A program made the translations under genes and the position numbers. Positions 34,571 through 46,920 of a stretch of 64,000 nt of DNA are shown piece after piece. The notes beneath the pieces are model-generated. The model was given only the letters and a program-made list of their open reading frames with translations. It made no database searches and was not told the DNA's origin. Positions within the stretch are counted from its first letter, which is position 1. Every line of letters starts with the position of its first letter. This DNA comes from Castanea sativa (taxonomy: Eukaryota > Streptophyta > Magnoliopsida > Fagales > Fagaceae): the NCBI RefSeq assembly GCF_040712315.1, contig NC_134015.1, forward strand, positions 5,479,945-5,543,944, given 5' to 3'.

Positions 34571-35800
34571 CTTACTCTCATCTTAATCTAAATTTCGACA
34601 TTTCCAAGAACCAAATGCCAAAACCTTAATAACCCAAAATAACCATTTAGATTCTCTTCATAACACTTCTACAATTAGATCACAAACACATAAAAATAAA
34701 AATAAAAATAAAAACCTTGCACATACAAAGCCTAATCACCCAAAACAACCATTTACATTCTCTCCTAACAACTTCACCACTTAAATCATAAACATCTTAA
34801 AACAAAAACAAAAAATTGCACATGCAATGCAATCCTATAAATGTTTCAAAACCTAAAACTTCCACACATCCCTTAGTTACACTACCATATTCTTCATTAC
34901 CCATCAAATAAAACACTACAACTAAACCAATTAATCAAAATTCCCCCCACATAATTTCAAAATCCCAACCAAAATCACCCAAACTACCACTTCACTAATC
35001 AGCAAAACACATTACATTTCAAAGTAAAAACAGAGACCCAAAAACCCCAAATTACTCAAAACCAAGAATCACTAAAAGCTACCAAAGTCAATGACATTTC
35101 CAACCTCCATTTCCTAAATACCAACCAATCACAATTTCAAACCCAAAACCCACATTTTTTTTTTACCCAAAAAAAAAACACCCACCAACTAATCTAAATA
35201 CAAATCAATTGTACCATGCATAAACAGTAGAGCTAATGCACATAAAAACTCAGTAAAATCTGCAAATAAATAAACAAATAATACCACAATGTGCAAAAAA
35301 AAAGATTAAAACTTTTTATAATTAGCATAAATCTATAGCTAAATTTAGACCAAAATAGTTTTTTTTAAGGGGAAAAATAGTAAAAAAAAAAACGCACCGT
35401 TTAGGAGTAGATCGAAGAGAGAGAAAGGCACATTGAAGAAAGAGAGGTTTTGAAGCCAAAAAAAAAAAAAATGAAGAAAAATTTACACTCTACAAGAACA
35501 CCTGCATTTGTGTGTTCTTTTGAAACAACTTCTTCGATCAAAAATGCTCTCTTCAAAAACCCTAAAAAGTTAGAGAGAGAAAGTTAGAGAGAAAGAGAGA
35601 GAGATATCTGTGTGATTTGATTGGGAGAGAAATCTAGAGCTACAGAGAGAGAGAGAGAGAGAGAGAGAGTGTGTGTGTCTGTATGTATTTGTTTGTGTAG
35701 TGTGTAGTGTTTCTGTGTGTTGTGTTTTTTTTTTTTAGAGAGAGAAAACGCGGAAAAGGCGTGATTTTTGTGAGGGTGGTGGGGGCAAAGACTCCTTTGA
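34571..35800 (-). promoter_or_regulatory. Upstream and 5' UTR region of the PP2C gene
   Basis: About 800 bases of A/C-rich DNA (34,571-35,370) precede a GA-rich stretch on the + strand (35,400-35,755), which is CT-rich on the transcribed strand. It contains (GA)n at 35,644-35,668 and GTGTGT at 35,669-35,678. CT-rich leaders are common in plant genes. A 5' UTR intron between about 34,580 and 35,400 is likely but not provable here. Confidence 0.45.
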
Positions 35801-37600
35801 TAATGACGTTCCTGTCCTTATTCCTACTCCTTTCTTAAAAAATTTGGGTGAAATTACGGAACTGTCCTTGGGTTTTGTGTGTTTTTGTTTTGCTTTTGAC
35901 TTTTGACTCTTTTTTTTTTATTTTTAATTGTGGCTATTTATTCAAAAAAAAATTATTATTATTAAATTATCCTTCTATTTTGAAATTAGTACATTGAATT
36001 GTGATAGATCAAAATATTATTATTAAATTCTTCTCAAAAAAATTTATTATTAAATTATCCTTATATTTTGAAATTAGTATATAATTTTGAAATAAGTTAA
36101 TTGAATTACGTTGTGTCATCGATGGTTTAAATTGAAAGTATATCTATTTATTTTAAAATGAATGAATTGAATTATGTAATATTATCAATAATTTAAATAG
36201 ATAAAAAAAAATAATGATATACAATGTTTATTTAAAGGTTGATGAATTTAAAAATGTAATTCATTTATTTATTTTTAAATGGGTGTATGAGGTTTGAAGA
36301 ATTTTATGATAGAGTTAGTTGTATATTAGACAATCGCGATATTACTCTATTTTGTCGTTTAAGTTGTGTGCTAGCGTGTGTGTGTCAATTTGTGTGGATG
36401 ATAAAATTGCAGGGTTACGTGTTTTTATGGTATTGGTAGTCATGTGTTACTTAATTTGTTTTAGAAGTTTATCAAATATGAACGTTTGATCATAGGAATT
36501 TCATTTTGGTTTTTAGTCTTTTTTTTTTTTTTAATTAAAGGTCTACATCTTTTTGCGTATGATACCTTTCATTAAATAAAGAGCTATCGTCTTAGTTGAC
36601 CCTATCATCCTAGTTTCGTGTTGTTTGATTTGATATTATTGAGTTATTTTATCGAATTAAGATATGATAGTAAGTAACTTGGAAGAATTTCAATTTCATT
36701 TAAAATATTTTAATTAAATGCCTTTTAGGTGTGATTTTCCTTTCGTTAAATAAAGAGGTAGAATAATTGGTTATAATTTAATCTTATCATCCAAATTTTT
36801 GTATTGTTTCAAAAAAAAGAAAGAAAGATGATTTGTGTGTAATCTCATGCAATCCAACTCATTCTTTGTTTAAATAAGAATTGCGTATTTGATTTTATAT
36901 TAGTCACACTCCAATGATGCTACATATAACGTGCCTCTCACGATCTAGAACGGTTCTACATAATGAAAACCATGGCCCATTGAAATTGAGGTTTCATCTA
37001 ATGTCAAAACTCTAGAATTCCAACTCCCTGAATCTATGATTATGATTGATAATTATGGGTTGGTAAAGTGGGTTTTGATTTTTTTTTTTTTTATTCATTC
37101 ATTCATTTTTGTAATATAAAGTAGTATCTATCTTTGGGTTTCAGTCTAGAAAGGTAATTTTGTTGGGATATTGACTTATAAAAGAAACCTAATATGGTCC
37201 TCCACAGAGGATAAATAATCCCTCCATCTATATTCAATATTACACAACCAGAGCTGTGCGTTGGTTGGCAAAAATTTGGTGGATTAAGACAGCATATAGT
37301 TTTGGTGGATCAAGACAAAATAGATTGGTAATCTACCTAGACTATGTAAGCCAACTATGTATGTCTTTGTCTTTTTAATTCATTTTTTTAATATCAATCC
37401 AAAGTGAGAAAGAGAGAGGTGACAAATGGAGCAAATGAACCATGCAACCAGACCAATTTTGACATGTTCTCTGTTTTATTTCTGTGTCTTTCTCTGAAAC
37501 TATTCTGCATCTTAATTAAGTCTTAACATATTTGAGAACTTTTAATCAAAAAAAATTATTTGAGTTCTTGGTTTTAAAAATAAAAATAAAAATAAAAATC
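35801..37600. other. Non-genic stretch with a small tandem duplication
   Basis: AT-rich. A block of about 95 bases around TTATTATTAAATTATCCTT (35,952) recurs at about 36,047. No ORF or element recognised. Confidence 0.6.
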
Positions 37601-37611
37601 TTTTATTTATT

Positions 37612-38445
37612 TTTTATTTGAAACAGGAATCTCTGATTAAATATGTATAATATGTAATATTTTAGGTATTATAAGAAAGCCCACTAAAAGTTCAGATGCA
37701 AAATTCATTTGGGTCAACTTCAATTTCATCATCATCAGGGTATATTTTTATTGAAAACTGAAATGAGAACCCGGAAAAAAAAAAGGAAAAAAAAAAAAAA
37801 AAAGAAGAAGAAGAAGAAGAAAGAATCTAATTTGTGACTACATCTCAAGTCTCAACGAACTCAAATAAATTTTTTTTTTTTCTTCTTTCTTTATTTTGAA
37901 ACAAAAATCATTGATAAAATTTGTGCAACATGGATTATTTTAGGCATAATAAATCAGCTCACTAAAAGTTCAGTTGCAAAATATATTTGGGTCAACTTTA
38001 ATATCATCATAATGGGGTATATTTCTATGGGAAAAAGGAGATTTAAAAAGAAAAATAATAATAACATATGTGTACCATGTATTAATTTAGGCATTATAAG
38101 CAATCCCACTAAAAGTTCAGATGCAAAATTCATTTGGGTCAACTTCAATTTCATCATCATCAGGGTATATTTCTATTGAAAACCGAAAAGGGAACCCAAA
38201 AAAAAGAAGAAGAAGCTAATTTGTGTCTGCATCTCAAGTCTCAACAAGCTCAAATAATTTTTTTTTTCCTTCTTTCTTTCTTTTGAAACAAAAATCATTG
38301 ATTAAATTTGTGCAACATGGATTATTTTAGGCATTATTAGTCAGCTCACTAAAAGTTCAGTTGCAAATTTAATTTGGGTCAACTTTAATATCATCATAAT
38401 GGGGTATAGTTCTATTAGGGGAAAAAAAAAAAAAAAAAGAGATTG
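37612..38445 (+). repeat. ABAB repeat, two tandem units of about 400 bp, each with two related half-units
   Basis: The motif CACTAAAAGTTCAG followed by ATTTGGGTCAACTT recurs at about 37,682, 37,961, 38,106 and 38,347. Copies 1 and 3 (TTCAGATGCAAAATTCATT) are closest to each other, and so are copies 2 and 4 (AGCTCACTAAAAGTTCAGTT). A two-element unit was therefore duplicated in tandem. Purine runs (GAAGAAGAAG) and pyrimidine runs separate the halves. Confidence 0.85.
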
Positions 38446-38856
38446 TAAAAGAAAAGAAATGATGGAATCCACATTAGTTTGATTATAACTTACATGGAAA
38501 AAGCATGTACTGCAATTTGTATACTATCTTATTGAACAAATTGAGAATTCATCATGAAGTCAAAACAAGTAGTGGCAACAATATTGTATTTGTATGTTTT
38601 TGCTTGTCTTTAGTTTTTGATAAATGGTCTGCAATGATTACACAACAACTGCAACTTGCAGTCCTAAAACTCCAGTTCTTGCTTATACGTAGCACCATAA
38701 TGGCACTTTTTACAAATAGTTTTAAATCTTTTTATTTTTCTTTCACACCCTAGGCAAATCCTATTTGATTCAAGTCACAACTCATAGTGAATTACTATAA
38801 TGGGATATTATATTTTATTGAACATTGTTTAAACTTTATTTTGTTTGCATTTGAAA

Positions 38857-39013
38857 TTTATATATATATATATATATGAAATTTATATATATATATATAG
38901 AGAGAGTGAGAGAGTTTATCAATCAATTATTAAATTATATTGGATTAATATGAAATTTATCATACATAAAAACAATGAAATTGTGTAATTCTATGGTATA
39001 ACTTGATGTTATG

Positions 39014-39069
<56 letters not shown>

Positions 39070-39070
39070 G
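38857..39070. repeat. Compound (AT)n and (CT)n microsatellites
   Basis: (AT)n at 38,861-38,877 and 38,883-38,899, then AGAGAG. (CT)n at 39,014-39,051 runs directly into (AT)n to 39,069. Confidence 0.9.
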
Positions 39071-40604
39071 AAATATTTCCCAATATATATATTACATACT
39101 TTTTTTTAGGTTGAATTAAAAAAGGAGTTTCTAGTATGGATTCATCGAACTTATGCTACGTGATGACAATGAATAATATCACGTGCACCACACGATTTTT
39201 ATTGAGTTATTGCTTTTTTTTTTTTGATGTTGGGATAAGCACTCCTACCATCAAACGAATCACACCCATGTGGATATTTTTCAAATTTTCCATTTCTTTT
39301 TTCTCTCTCTTCTTTCTTTTTTTTTTTTTTTTGGTAAGACTTACTAAGAGTTGTGGACATTCTCAAATAAAAGCTTTTGCTGACGTGGCCATGTGTATCT
39401 TGGGACCCACTTATCATTTTCGCCACTTGTTTGAAAGGGTCCGGACCCAACTGGAAAGGTCGTAGTTTGATGCCTCCACAAGTGGATGTAGTTTGCAAAA
39501 CTTGCTAAAATCATCAACTAGTGTAGCTAACAATGCGTACTTTCGATGCCCATAATTGACACTTGTCCAAAAAGCAACCTAAAAGGCCTCAGCTCTCAAA
39601 CTTGTGCTTATTGATGAGATATTCCTTATGATCTTTTGAGCTTTTAGTTGTCCCCATATATATATACCTTAACAACAACTTTAGAGACAACAAATCTTGC
39701 TTCTAACATGCTCTTAACATGAACTTTTTCTTTAATTTTTTTTATTGATCAACTCAGTTTAACTCAATTAAGCTTTAATCTCAAGTTTTTCTTTAAATAA
39801 TCTATCCTCTTTAATCTTTGTATGCTCTTAACTTTTGCAACATGCATGTAAAGTGTTATTTGATATGCTAACACTTAAAAAGAAAAAAAGATCATCTATC
39901 TTAGAGATATCTTTGTGAAAATACTGGTACGATTCCAAACAACCCTTAGATGATGAAACCTAAAATTTATGGTGAAATTGTTTTAGGTGGTGAAACTTAG
40001 ATGGTCCTACATTACTAATGAATCTTTAATTTAATATTCAATCCTCTATTTCAAAAGTGCCATTTAAACTAATGCGCAACAGCAATAATATGCATTAAAA
40101 TTGGTTGCAATTAAGCACAGGCCAATTGAAGTCTCGTGGGATGGTTTTCAACGTGATAAAATTGTGCCCTATTCATTATTTGGAACTCTTAATTGTATGA
40201 TATATTGGTTGCTTGGAGCTAGATGTCACATTATGGCCCTCCACATCAGCCCAATGGTGACTAAGTTTTCTTTCTGTGACTAGGCTAGAATTATCTTGGG
40301 CTCAAAATGGTCCATCATTGTTGTTATGACAAGTGATGGTCTACGTGCATGTAGAGCTGCACTGAAAGGAACTGAGTAAGTGTTTGCTATTAGTATTAGA
40401 GATGGAGTAATACCAGACTAATACGAAATTTACCATATAAATAGTTAACAAATCGACGTGCTATTGAAGTAGCACAAATTATATCCGTTCTTATGTCGAT
40501 TTGTAAACTTTTTATAGTAAAATTAGTAGTGATTCTATACAAATTATTCAAAAATCACACCATCCACTGTCAAGCAACAACTTAGAGAATTTTAGAATAA
40601 ACTA

Positions 40605-41395
40605 ATGGGCCGGGATGGGCCGATCTAGCTCATTTTTACTTGGTCCATGAGCACAATAGACTGGGCATAATGGACTATTAACTAGTTAATGGGTCGGGTT
40701 AGACTGGGCCGAAAGAAAAAACCCCAGCCCATGGGCTATGCCCATTTTGTCTTTAGCGGGTCGGGCTATTAAGTTAGGCCTAATGGGTTACCCATGAGTT
40801 TGTGTTAGCATATTATTTTATTATTTTTATAAGGAAAGAATCAATTTTTATAAGGGAATAATCATTTTTTTTTTAAAGAAAAGAAACAAAGAATTTATTA
40901 CTTAATTATAAATTTTTTTATAGTCAAAACTATTTAATTCTTTGTTCTGTTGATGGAAACCTTTTTTTTTATTTTTTATTAAAGCTTTAAATGGTTTTTT
41001 TTTTAAATTCTATCACAACAAAAAATGTCAAATGGTTAGTTCAAAGTTGCTAGACTGCTAGAAATATGTATATTTAGTAAATTAAGTTTAGTACAATCAC
41101 TTTAAGTATCTTAGTGGTTGGCACTTTGGAGAGTTCTCTTAAGAAATTTCTTCATAATGTCTCAAGATTAATCCTTTATACACCTTCTATTTATTTTTGT
41201 TATGAATTTTGAGTTATTGGGTTGGGCAATGGGTTGGGGCAATGGACTGGGCTACTGGGCTAGCCCACCGAGTACTCATAGGCATAAAAACTAGCACACA
41301 GCCTAACCCACTAGGCTAGTGGGCTATCCATTAGCCTAGTGAGTCATCGGGCTTCTGGGTCGGGCCGTGAGCTATGGGCTATTTGGTGACCCTTA
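40605..41395. mobile_element. Possible degenerate hAT-like element rich in GGGC motifs
   Basis: Both edges are dense in GGGCCGG/GGGCTA motifs (40,608-40,760 and 41,220-41,390), with AT-rich DNA between. The right edge read inward starts TAAGGGTCACCAAATAGCCC. Such GGGC-rich ends occur in plant hAT elements. No clean TIR pair or TSD was found. Confidence 0.35.
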
Positions 41396-42717
41396 AACAT
41401 AGGGAGCACAACCAACATTGTCTTGGATATTTTTCATAGTTGTAATCTCACTAAAATTTCATTTTTATATATTCAGATTTCATGTTTGATATGTTAGATT
41501 TCACTTTAAATGTTTGAATTTTTAACTTAATTCTGTTGAGGATTTTTGCTGCAACTAAGATTAGGATGGCTACTTCATTTGTGCATATCAGGTGAGCTTA
41601 TCCATAGAAGGAATTGCGTTATTGGACCTCAATCTTCTTTTTTATTAGTTTGTTTGGACAAAATGAGTCTTTTCCCATATTTAAGAAATACTAGCCTTTC
41701 AGCACATGCTCATGCACATACTCGGATGCTCTTCTATTTTTTTTTTTTTTTTTTTTGTTTCTAAAGATTAAGAATTTTCAACTTGTAAAGTCATCACATA
41801 TATACAAAGTGAATACAAAAATAAGTAAATTTTAAGAATATGCTAAAAAAAGATTGAAAAATCTGAATGGACTTTGAAGATGAATTTTTATTACATCAAT
41901 ATTTTTAAATAGAAAGAAGAAGCAAACCCAATAAAAAAACATATATATATATATATATATATAAATTCAAAAGCCTTGAAACTCCCACTATAAAATAGTT
42001 ACAAAATTTGAGGCAGCTACCCACAAAAATTATTGTATCCCATTGCTTTTTCTTTCTTTCTCTGTTTGACATAATCTACCACTTTCTTGTCATAATGTAC
42101 CTTCATTCTCTTTGTCAAAAGTTTGTGCTAGTTAATGTTAAAAATTATCAAAATTTGTTTGTCGTAACAAATGATTGTGGGATGTTTTTAAAAAAACACA
42201 TACATGATAATTGATAAGCAGTTTATTTATTTATTCATTTAACATTGGAAAAGTATGGGGATAAGAAATGTGAGTTAGTGAGATTTTCTAAAAGTTTGGA
42301 TTTTAAAATGTAACACAATTTTTACATATTTTATTGTAAGTGAGTAGGAAAGTAGGATAGATAACAACATGAAAAAGAGTTTGTTTTAAGAAAGATGTAA
42401 ATATGTGTTTTTATTTATTAAATTTATATCTATCCTAAAAGGAAAAAAAAATGTTTATTTCAATTTTCTAATAAAAAAAAACCCACGTTAATTTTTTATA
42501 TATTAAAAGTATCATTATCCTTATCCATATTTGCATGTAGTTTTTATTTTTATTTTTATTTTTATTTTTATGAGATTATCCTATATGGTTAAAAGAATAT
42601 TTAGTTTTAACAAAGAAATGTGGTGAGGGTACTTTAATGGGGAAGGATGAGAATTGTAAGAAAATTGACTTAATTCAAAGTAGTCACCATCTATGGAGAA
42701 ATATTAAGATGATTACA
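41396..42717. other. Non-genic stretch
   Basis: AT-rich with poly-T (41,737-41,755), (AT)n (41,941-41,962) and a (TTTTTA)n run (42,541-42,570). No supported gene. Confidence 0.55.
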
Positions 42718-42878
42718 TTTTTTTTTATATAAGATAAAATTTCTACTTTATCCTAATTTAAGTGTATATGTGTTTGAAGTTCCTTCCTAAAGACTTGAAC
42801 CTTGACCCTAGCCCCCCACACCCACACCCCCACAAACATTTATACTTGTAGACTAACCACTATACTAAGGGGGAGCGA
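42718..42878 (-). mobile_element. tRNA-derived SINE on the minus strand
   Basis: The minus strand reads CTTAGTATAGTGGTTAGTCT (A-box region) then GGTTCAAGTCTTTAGGA (B-box), ending in an A-rich tail at 42,718. It resembles the SINE at 14,303-14,446 through the tail (AGAATTTTTATCTTGTATAA type). The TSD is not clear. Confidence 0.65.
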
Positions 42879-43030
42879 TGGTCAAATGACCTTATCCTCA
42901 TTGTTCTATATTCTCCATATGCATCAAGAATTATGACATGTATTAAATGTAATTAACATACTTGGAATTGTAACTAACTGACTAACTAACTAAATTCTTA
43001 ACTAACTAAATGCAACATTATAACAATTAG

Positions 43031-43198
43031 AGAAATGTTATGTCCACAAAATTTTCACAACAAATCCTAAATGGCAGGTCGTTACTGATTGTTATTGTTG
43101 TGGCAAAAGAGTAATCTTAGTGTTAAGTTCAAATTTAAACCAATAACAACTAACCATCTATAATTTGTTGTAAAAATGTTGTGGATGTAGCATCTCTT
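43031..43198. mobile_element. Mutator-type MITE (family M), copy 2
   Basis: Same family as 12,917-13,105 (AGAAATGTTATGTCCACAA ... GTTGTGGATGTAGCATCTCTT). The flanks TAACAATTA and TAACCAATTA are a decayed TSD. Confidence 0.75.
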
Positions 43199-43222
43199 AA
43201 CCAATTATTATCTATATAACTA

Positions 43223-43414
43223 TGAAAAATGATATGTCCACCACATTTTTACAATATTTTTACAACAAATCCTAAGTGGCAGGTTGTTACTGGTTATTAT
43301 TATTTAGGCAAAAAAATAATCTTAGTGTTAGGTTCAAATTTGAACCAATAACAACTAACCACCTATAATTTGTTGTGAAAATGTTGTAAAAATATTGTAA
43401 ACATAGTATCTCTC
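43223..43414. mobile_element. Mutator-type MITE (family M), copy 3, TSD TATAACTAT
   Basis: Starts GAAAAATGATATGTCCACC and ends GTAAACATAGTATCTCTC. The 9-bp TATAACTAT flanks both sides (about 43,214-43,222 and 43,416-43,424). It lies 25 bases from copy 2 in the same orientation. Confidence 0.8.
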
Positions 43415-44019
43415 GTATAACTATAAAGGTTCTTAACATTTAGGAATTCAAACATAGGAAGGTCCTAAATTTTCTATGACTTTTTCACGAATATTACAAG
43501 TGTCAACAAGAAAGCACACAGCAGCCTTGTTCAGCCCACTAAAGAACGGGCATTGTCCATGGATGGACCATGGGCCGGGATATTTCTTTTCATCCCAGCC
43601 CTATAGGCTAGTTGCCTTTCAATTGACAAGTCCAAGCCCTATAGGCTACGTTTGTTTCGACGGTAAATAACTTTCAGAAAATGTTTTACGCGTTTGTGGG
43701 TGTTTGGCAACACCTGAAATTTTGGTCAAACAGAAAACCAGAAGCATTGACCGTAAAATAAACCCTCCCCACCCGTAAAACATTTTCCATGTCTATTTTA
43801 CCTTCAATTCGTTTCAGTCCCTCATTTTCCAGTCAAGCTCCACTCTCTGCCTCAAGCCAGTCTGTGCTCAACCGTCTCACCCACGCCAGTCCGAGCTTCA
43901 CCCACCGTCCGACGAGCGCCGCAACTCTCCCACGGTGAGTTTCCTCTCCTGTTTTTTTTCCTTTCACAGTCCGACCGCGCCTCAACAACAGCCGATCCAC
44001 ACACCAAACGACCCACACA

Positions 44020-44325
44020 CCTCCGATCCCCACACCTACGACCCATACACCTCCGGCCCACTCGACAAAACCTCACCCACACAGCTCCGACCCACTCGAC
44101 AAAACCCGATCCACCCACCTCCGACCCACTCTACAAAACCTCACCCACACACCTCCGACCCACCCACTCTACACAGCCCGATCCACCCACCTCCGACCCA
44201 CTCTACAAAACCTTCGACCCACACACCTCCAACCCATTCTACAAAACCCAATCCAGCTACCTCCGACCCATACACCTCCGACCCAAGCTCTACAAAACCC
44301 GATCCAAACCTCTGACCCACCCTCT
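44020..44325 (+). repeat. C-rich minisatellite in the 5' part of the Harbinger element
   Basis: About ten irregular units of roughly 28-30 bases built on CACCTCCGACCCACTC + TACAAAACC. In one frame it reads as a Pro/Thr/Ser-rich ORF (43,935-44,315), which I take as a by-product of the repeat. It may hold transposase or Myb binding sites, by analogy with other elements. Confidence 0.8.
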
Positions 44326-44333
44326 TAGGTTGA

Positions 44334-44338
<5 letters not shown>

Positions 44339-44402
<64 letters not shown>
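44339..44402. repeat. (AT)n microsatellite, about 32 units
   Basis: Uninterrupted TA run directly after the minisatellite. Likely length-variable. Confidence 0.95.
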
Positions 44403-44407
<5 letters not shown>

Positions 44408-45303
44408 TAAATTATTTAATTAAATACATATTGAATTATTTATTTACTTTCAATAATTATCTAGTTATTTATTTAATTAAAGGTTTTGTTGCTCTTACAA
44501 TTATACAGAAATAGAAATGCTTGGTTTTGTTGCTCTTATAATTATAATAAATTAATGTATTTACCAATCACAGAAATAGTTATTTACTTTTTGTAATTAA
44601 TTATTGATTTCAGAAATTAAATTTTGCTGCTCTTACAATTATACAGAAATAGAAATGCAATGTGATTTGTTGGTGTTAAAGCTCTTGATGTTTTTGTTGA
44701 TGGGTATTCTACTGTTTAGCTAGAAAATGTTTAGACACTTAAAATAAGGGTATGGTTAATATAGTAGATTATTATTTAAAGGGGAATTAAACATTTATGG
44801 CTGCTCATAATGATTTTGATCTCACTTGTCCAAAAAATAAAAAATAAATAAAAATACTATAGATTGCTTGAATGTTTGGGAGTTGGCTGGTTTGTATACA
44901 ATAAAATATTGATTGTGATGGTATTATGTTGTGTTCCTTGTTGATGGCTATGGTGATACAGAAATATATGTGCATAAATTTTGGTACTCGTTATGACTGT
45001 GATTTGTGAACTGGCTAAGCAATGCATATGGCACCTTGTGAATACTATGGACAGCCTGCCACAGTAGTTGTGTTTTTTTCCTTGATCTTGAACTGGGCTT
45101 GTTATAACATTTATCTGAATTTGGATTGTTTAACAAACTTTGAGTATGGCTGTATATACTGATTGTGTTAGAGATCATGGGTGTTGTGTTGGTTGATAGG
45201 GTGCGCCCTGCTGTTTTACTGTTGTGGCTGTTTTTATATACTGTGTACTCAATATCATGCTTGTTTGCATACCTCTTAGACCACAATGTTTGTGATGTTT
45301 TAG

Positions 45304-46654
45304 ATGAAGAAAAAAACCAAATCAGCAGTTCTTGCCTCAGTTGCATCTGTCCTCCTTGTGGGGGTTGTGTTGGTAAGGAAATTGCGACGTAGACAACTGC
45401 CTAGGGTGCCTTATGTTAATCATGCAGCCGAAAGAGAGCATTACATAAATAGTATTCTGCATGGAAGTGAGAGACTTTGTGTTAGTCAAATTAGGATGAA
45501 GCCTATAGCTTTCCACCACTTATGTCACATCCTCACTGAGGGGGAGCACATACGCCCTACTATGCACATGTCCGTTACGGAGCAAGTGCTAATTTTTTTA
45601 CACATTATTGGTCATAATGTGAGGTTTCGTGTAATTGGTAGTCGGTTCCATAGATCGACTGAAACTGTCTATAGATACTTCAGCATCGTCCTTAGGGGGG
45701 TCCTAAAATTATATAGAGCTCTAATAAGATTGCCTAGCGAAAATACACCCCCAAAGATAAAGGAAAGCAGAAGGTTCTATCCCTATTTCAAGGTAAATAT
45801 TGAGACTTGTATATATGTGTAAATTGTGAAGGTTTGTGTAATTCTAAATCATTATGTTTGTCGAAAATTAGGATTGTGTTGGAGCGATAGATGGTACACA
45901 TGTTCGTGCATCTGTGCCACCTGAGATACAAAGAAGGTTTCGTGGTCACAAAGGTGGAACCACGCAAAATGTGTTAGCTGCCATTAGTTTTGACTTGAAG
46001 TTCACTTATGTATTGGCTGGATGGGAAGGCAGTGCACATGATTCACGTGTGTTAAATGATGCATTTGCTAGGCCAAGGGGATTTTCAATTCCTTCAAGTA
46101 TTATAGGATTACTTCACCTTTTGAGTTAATTAGTTTAATAAATTTTGTGCATTTTTGTAAGCATAGTAGTGATTTGGTTTTATTTTTGACCATATGTAGG
46201 TAAGTATTATCTTGGTGATGCTGGGTATGGTAATAAAAATGGAATTTTGTCACCTTATCGGAGTGTGCGATATCACTTGAAAGAGTTTAGTGATCGTCCT
46301 CCTGAGAATGAACAAGAATTGTTCAACCTCCGACACTCTTTCTTGAGAACTACCATTGAGCGAGGGTTTGAAGTGTTGAAGAAACGTTTTCGAGTGTTGG
46401 ATGCAGAACCATTTTGGTCTTTTGAAACCCAAGTGAAAGTAGTGTTAGCATGTTGTGTGATTCATAATCACATTATGGGGGTTGATCCTGCTGACTATAT
46501 TATGGAAGCTGCAATGAACCAAGTAGAGGGTAGTGGCTCCCAACAAGAAACACAGTCATGTCGGGAGTCCGTTGAAGACAGTAGAGTGTGGAATGCTAAG
46601 AGAGATGAGATATGCAAAACTATGTGGTCTGATTATTCTAGGAGTGGAGAGTAG
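45304..46654 (+). CDS. PIF/Harbinger transposase (DDE_Tnp_4, HARBI1-like), 389 aa
   Basis: The nuclease that cuts and moves the element. Three exons: 45,304-45,792; 45,872-46,097; 46,200-46,654. Junctions are GT-AG and join in frame (YFK/DCVGAIDG; IPS/S/KYYLGDAGYG). The N-terminal part has MSVTEQVLIFLHIIGHN and FHRSTETVYRYF, a helix-turn-helix-like region of this family. The catalytic triad is Asp170 (AIDGTH), Asp220 (GSAHDSRVL) and Glu292 (IERGFEVLKKRFRVL), all in conserved contexts. KYYLGDAGYG and CCVIHNHIM complete the family signature. There is no internal stop or frameshift and the length is as expected. The start ATG has a lysine-rich beginning (MKKKTKS) followed by a hydrophobic stretch; a downstream start is possible. 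It needs the Myb-like partner for full activity in known plant systems. Confidence 0.92.
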
Positions 46655-46920
46655 AACTTTATTTAGATTTATACGATTGTCATATGTACTGTATTCTTGT
46701 TTTCTATATGCTCAAACTATTTACTGTAGACTTCTGGTGGTGTAAGGATCATTATTTTCAATAATACATTGTTATTTCCAGTAGTTGTTTCGTTCTGTTG
46801 TGCATATCTATAATCGTGGTTGTATGTGTGTTTGATTTGTTGTTCATTTGCACAGTAATTCGTGAATGCTACTTGGATTGTTTAAATGCTAGTCTCACTA
46901 TACAATTATCATATGTAGTA

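Noticed and set aside
39136..39465. 109-aa + strand ORF and its antisense partner
   Set aside because: Contains poly-T-encoded F runs; low complexity, no family.
43935..44315. 126-aa Pro/Thr/His-rich ORF
   Set aside because: It is the translation of the C-rich minisatellite; the frame follows from repeat length rather than from selection.
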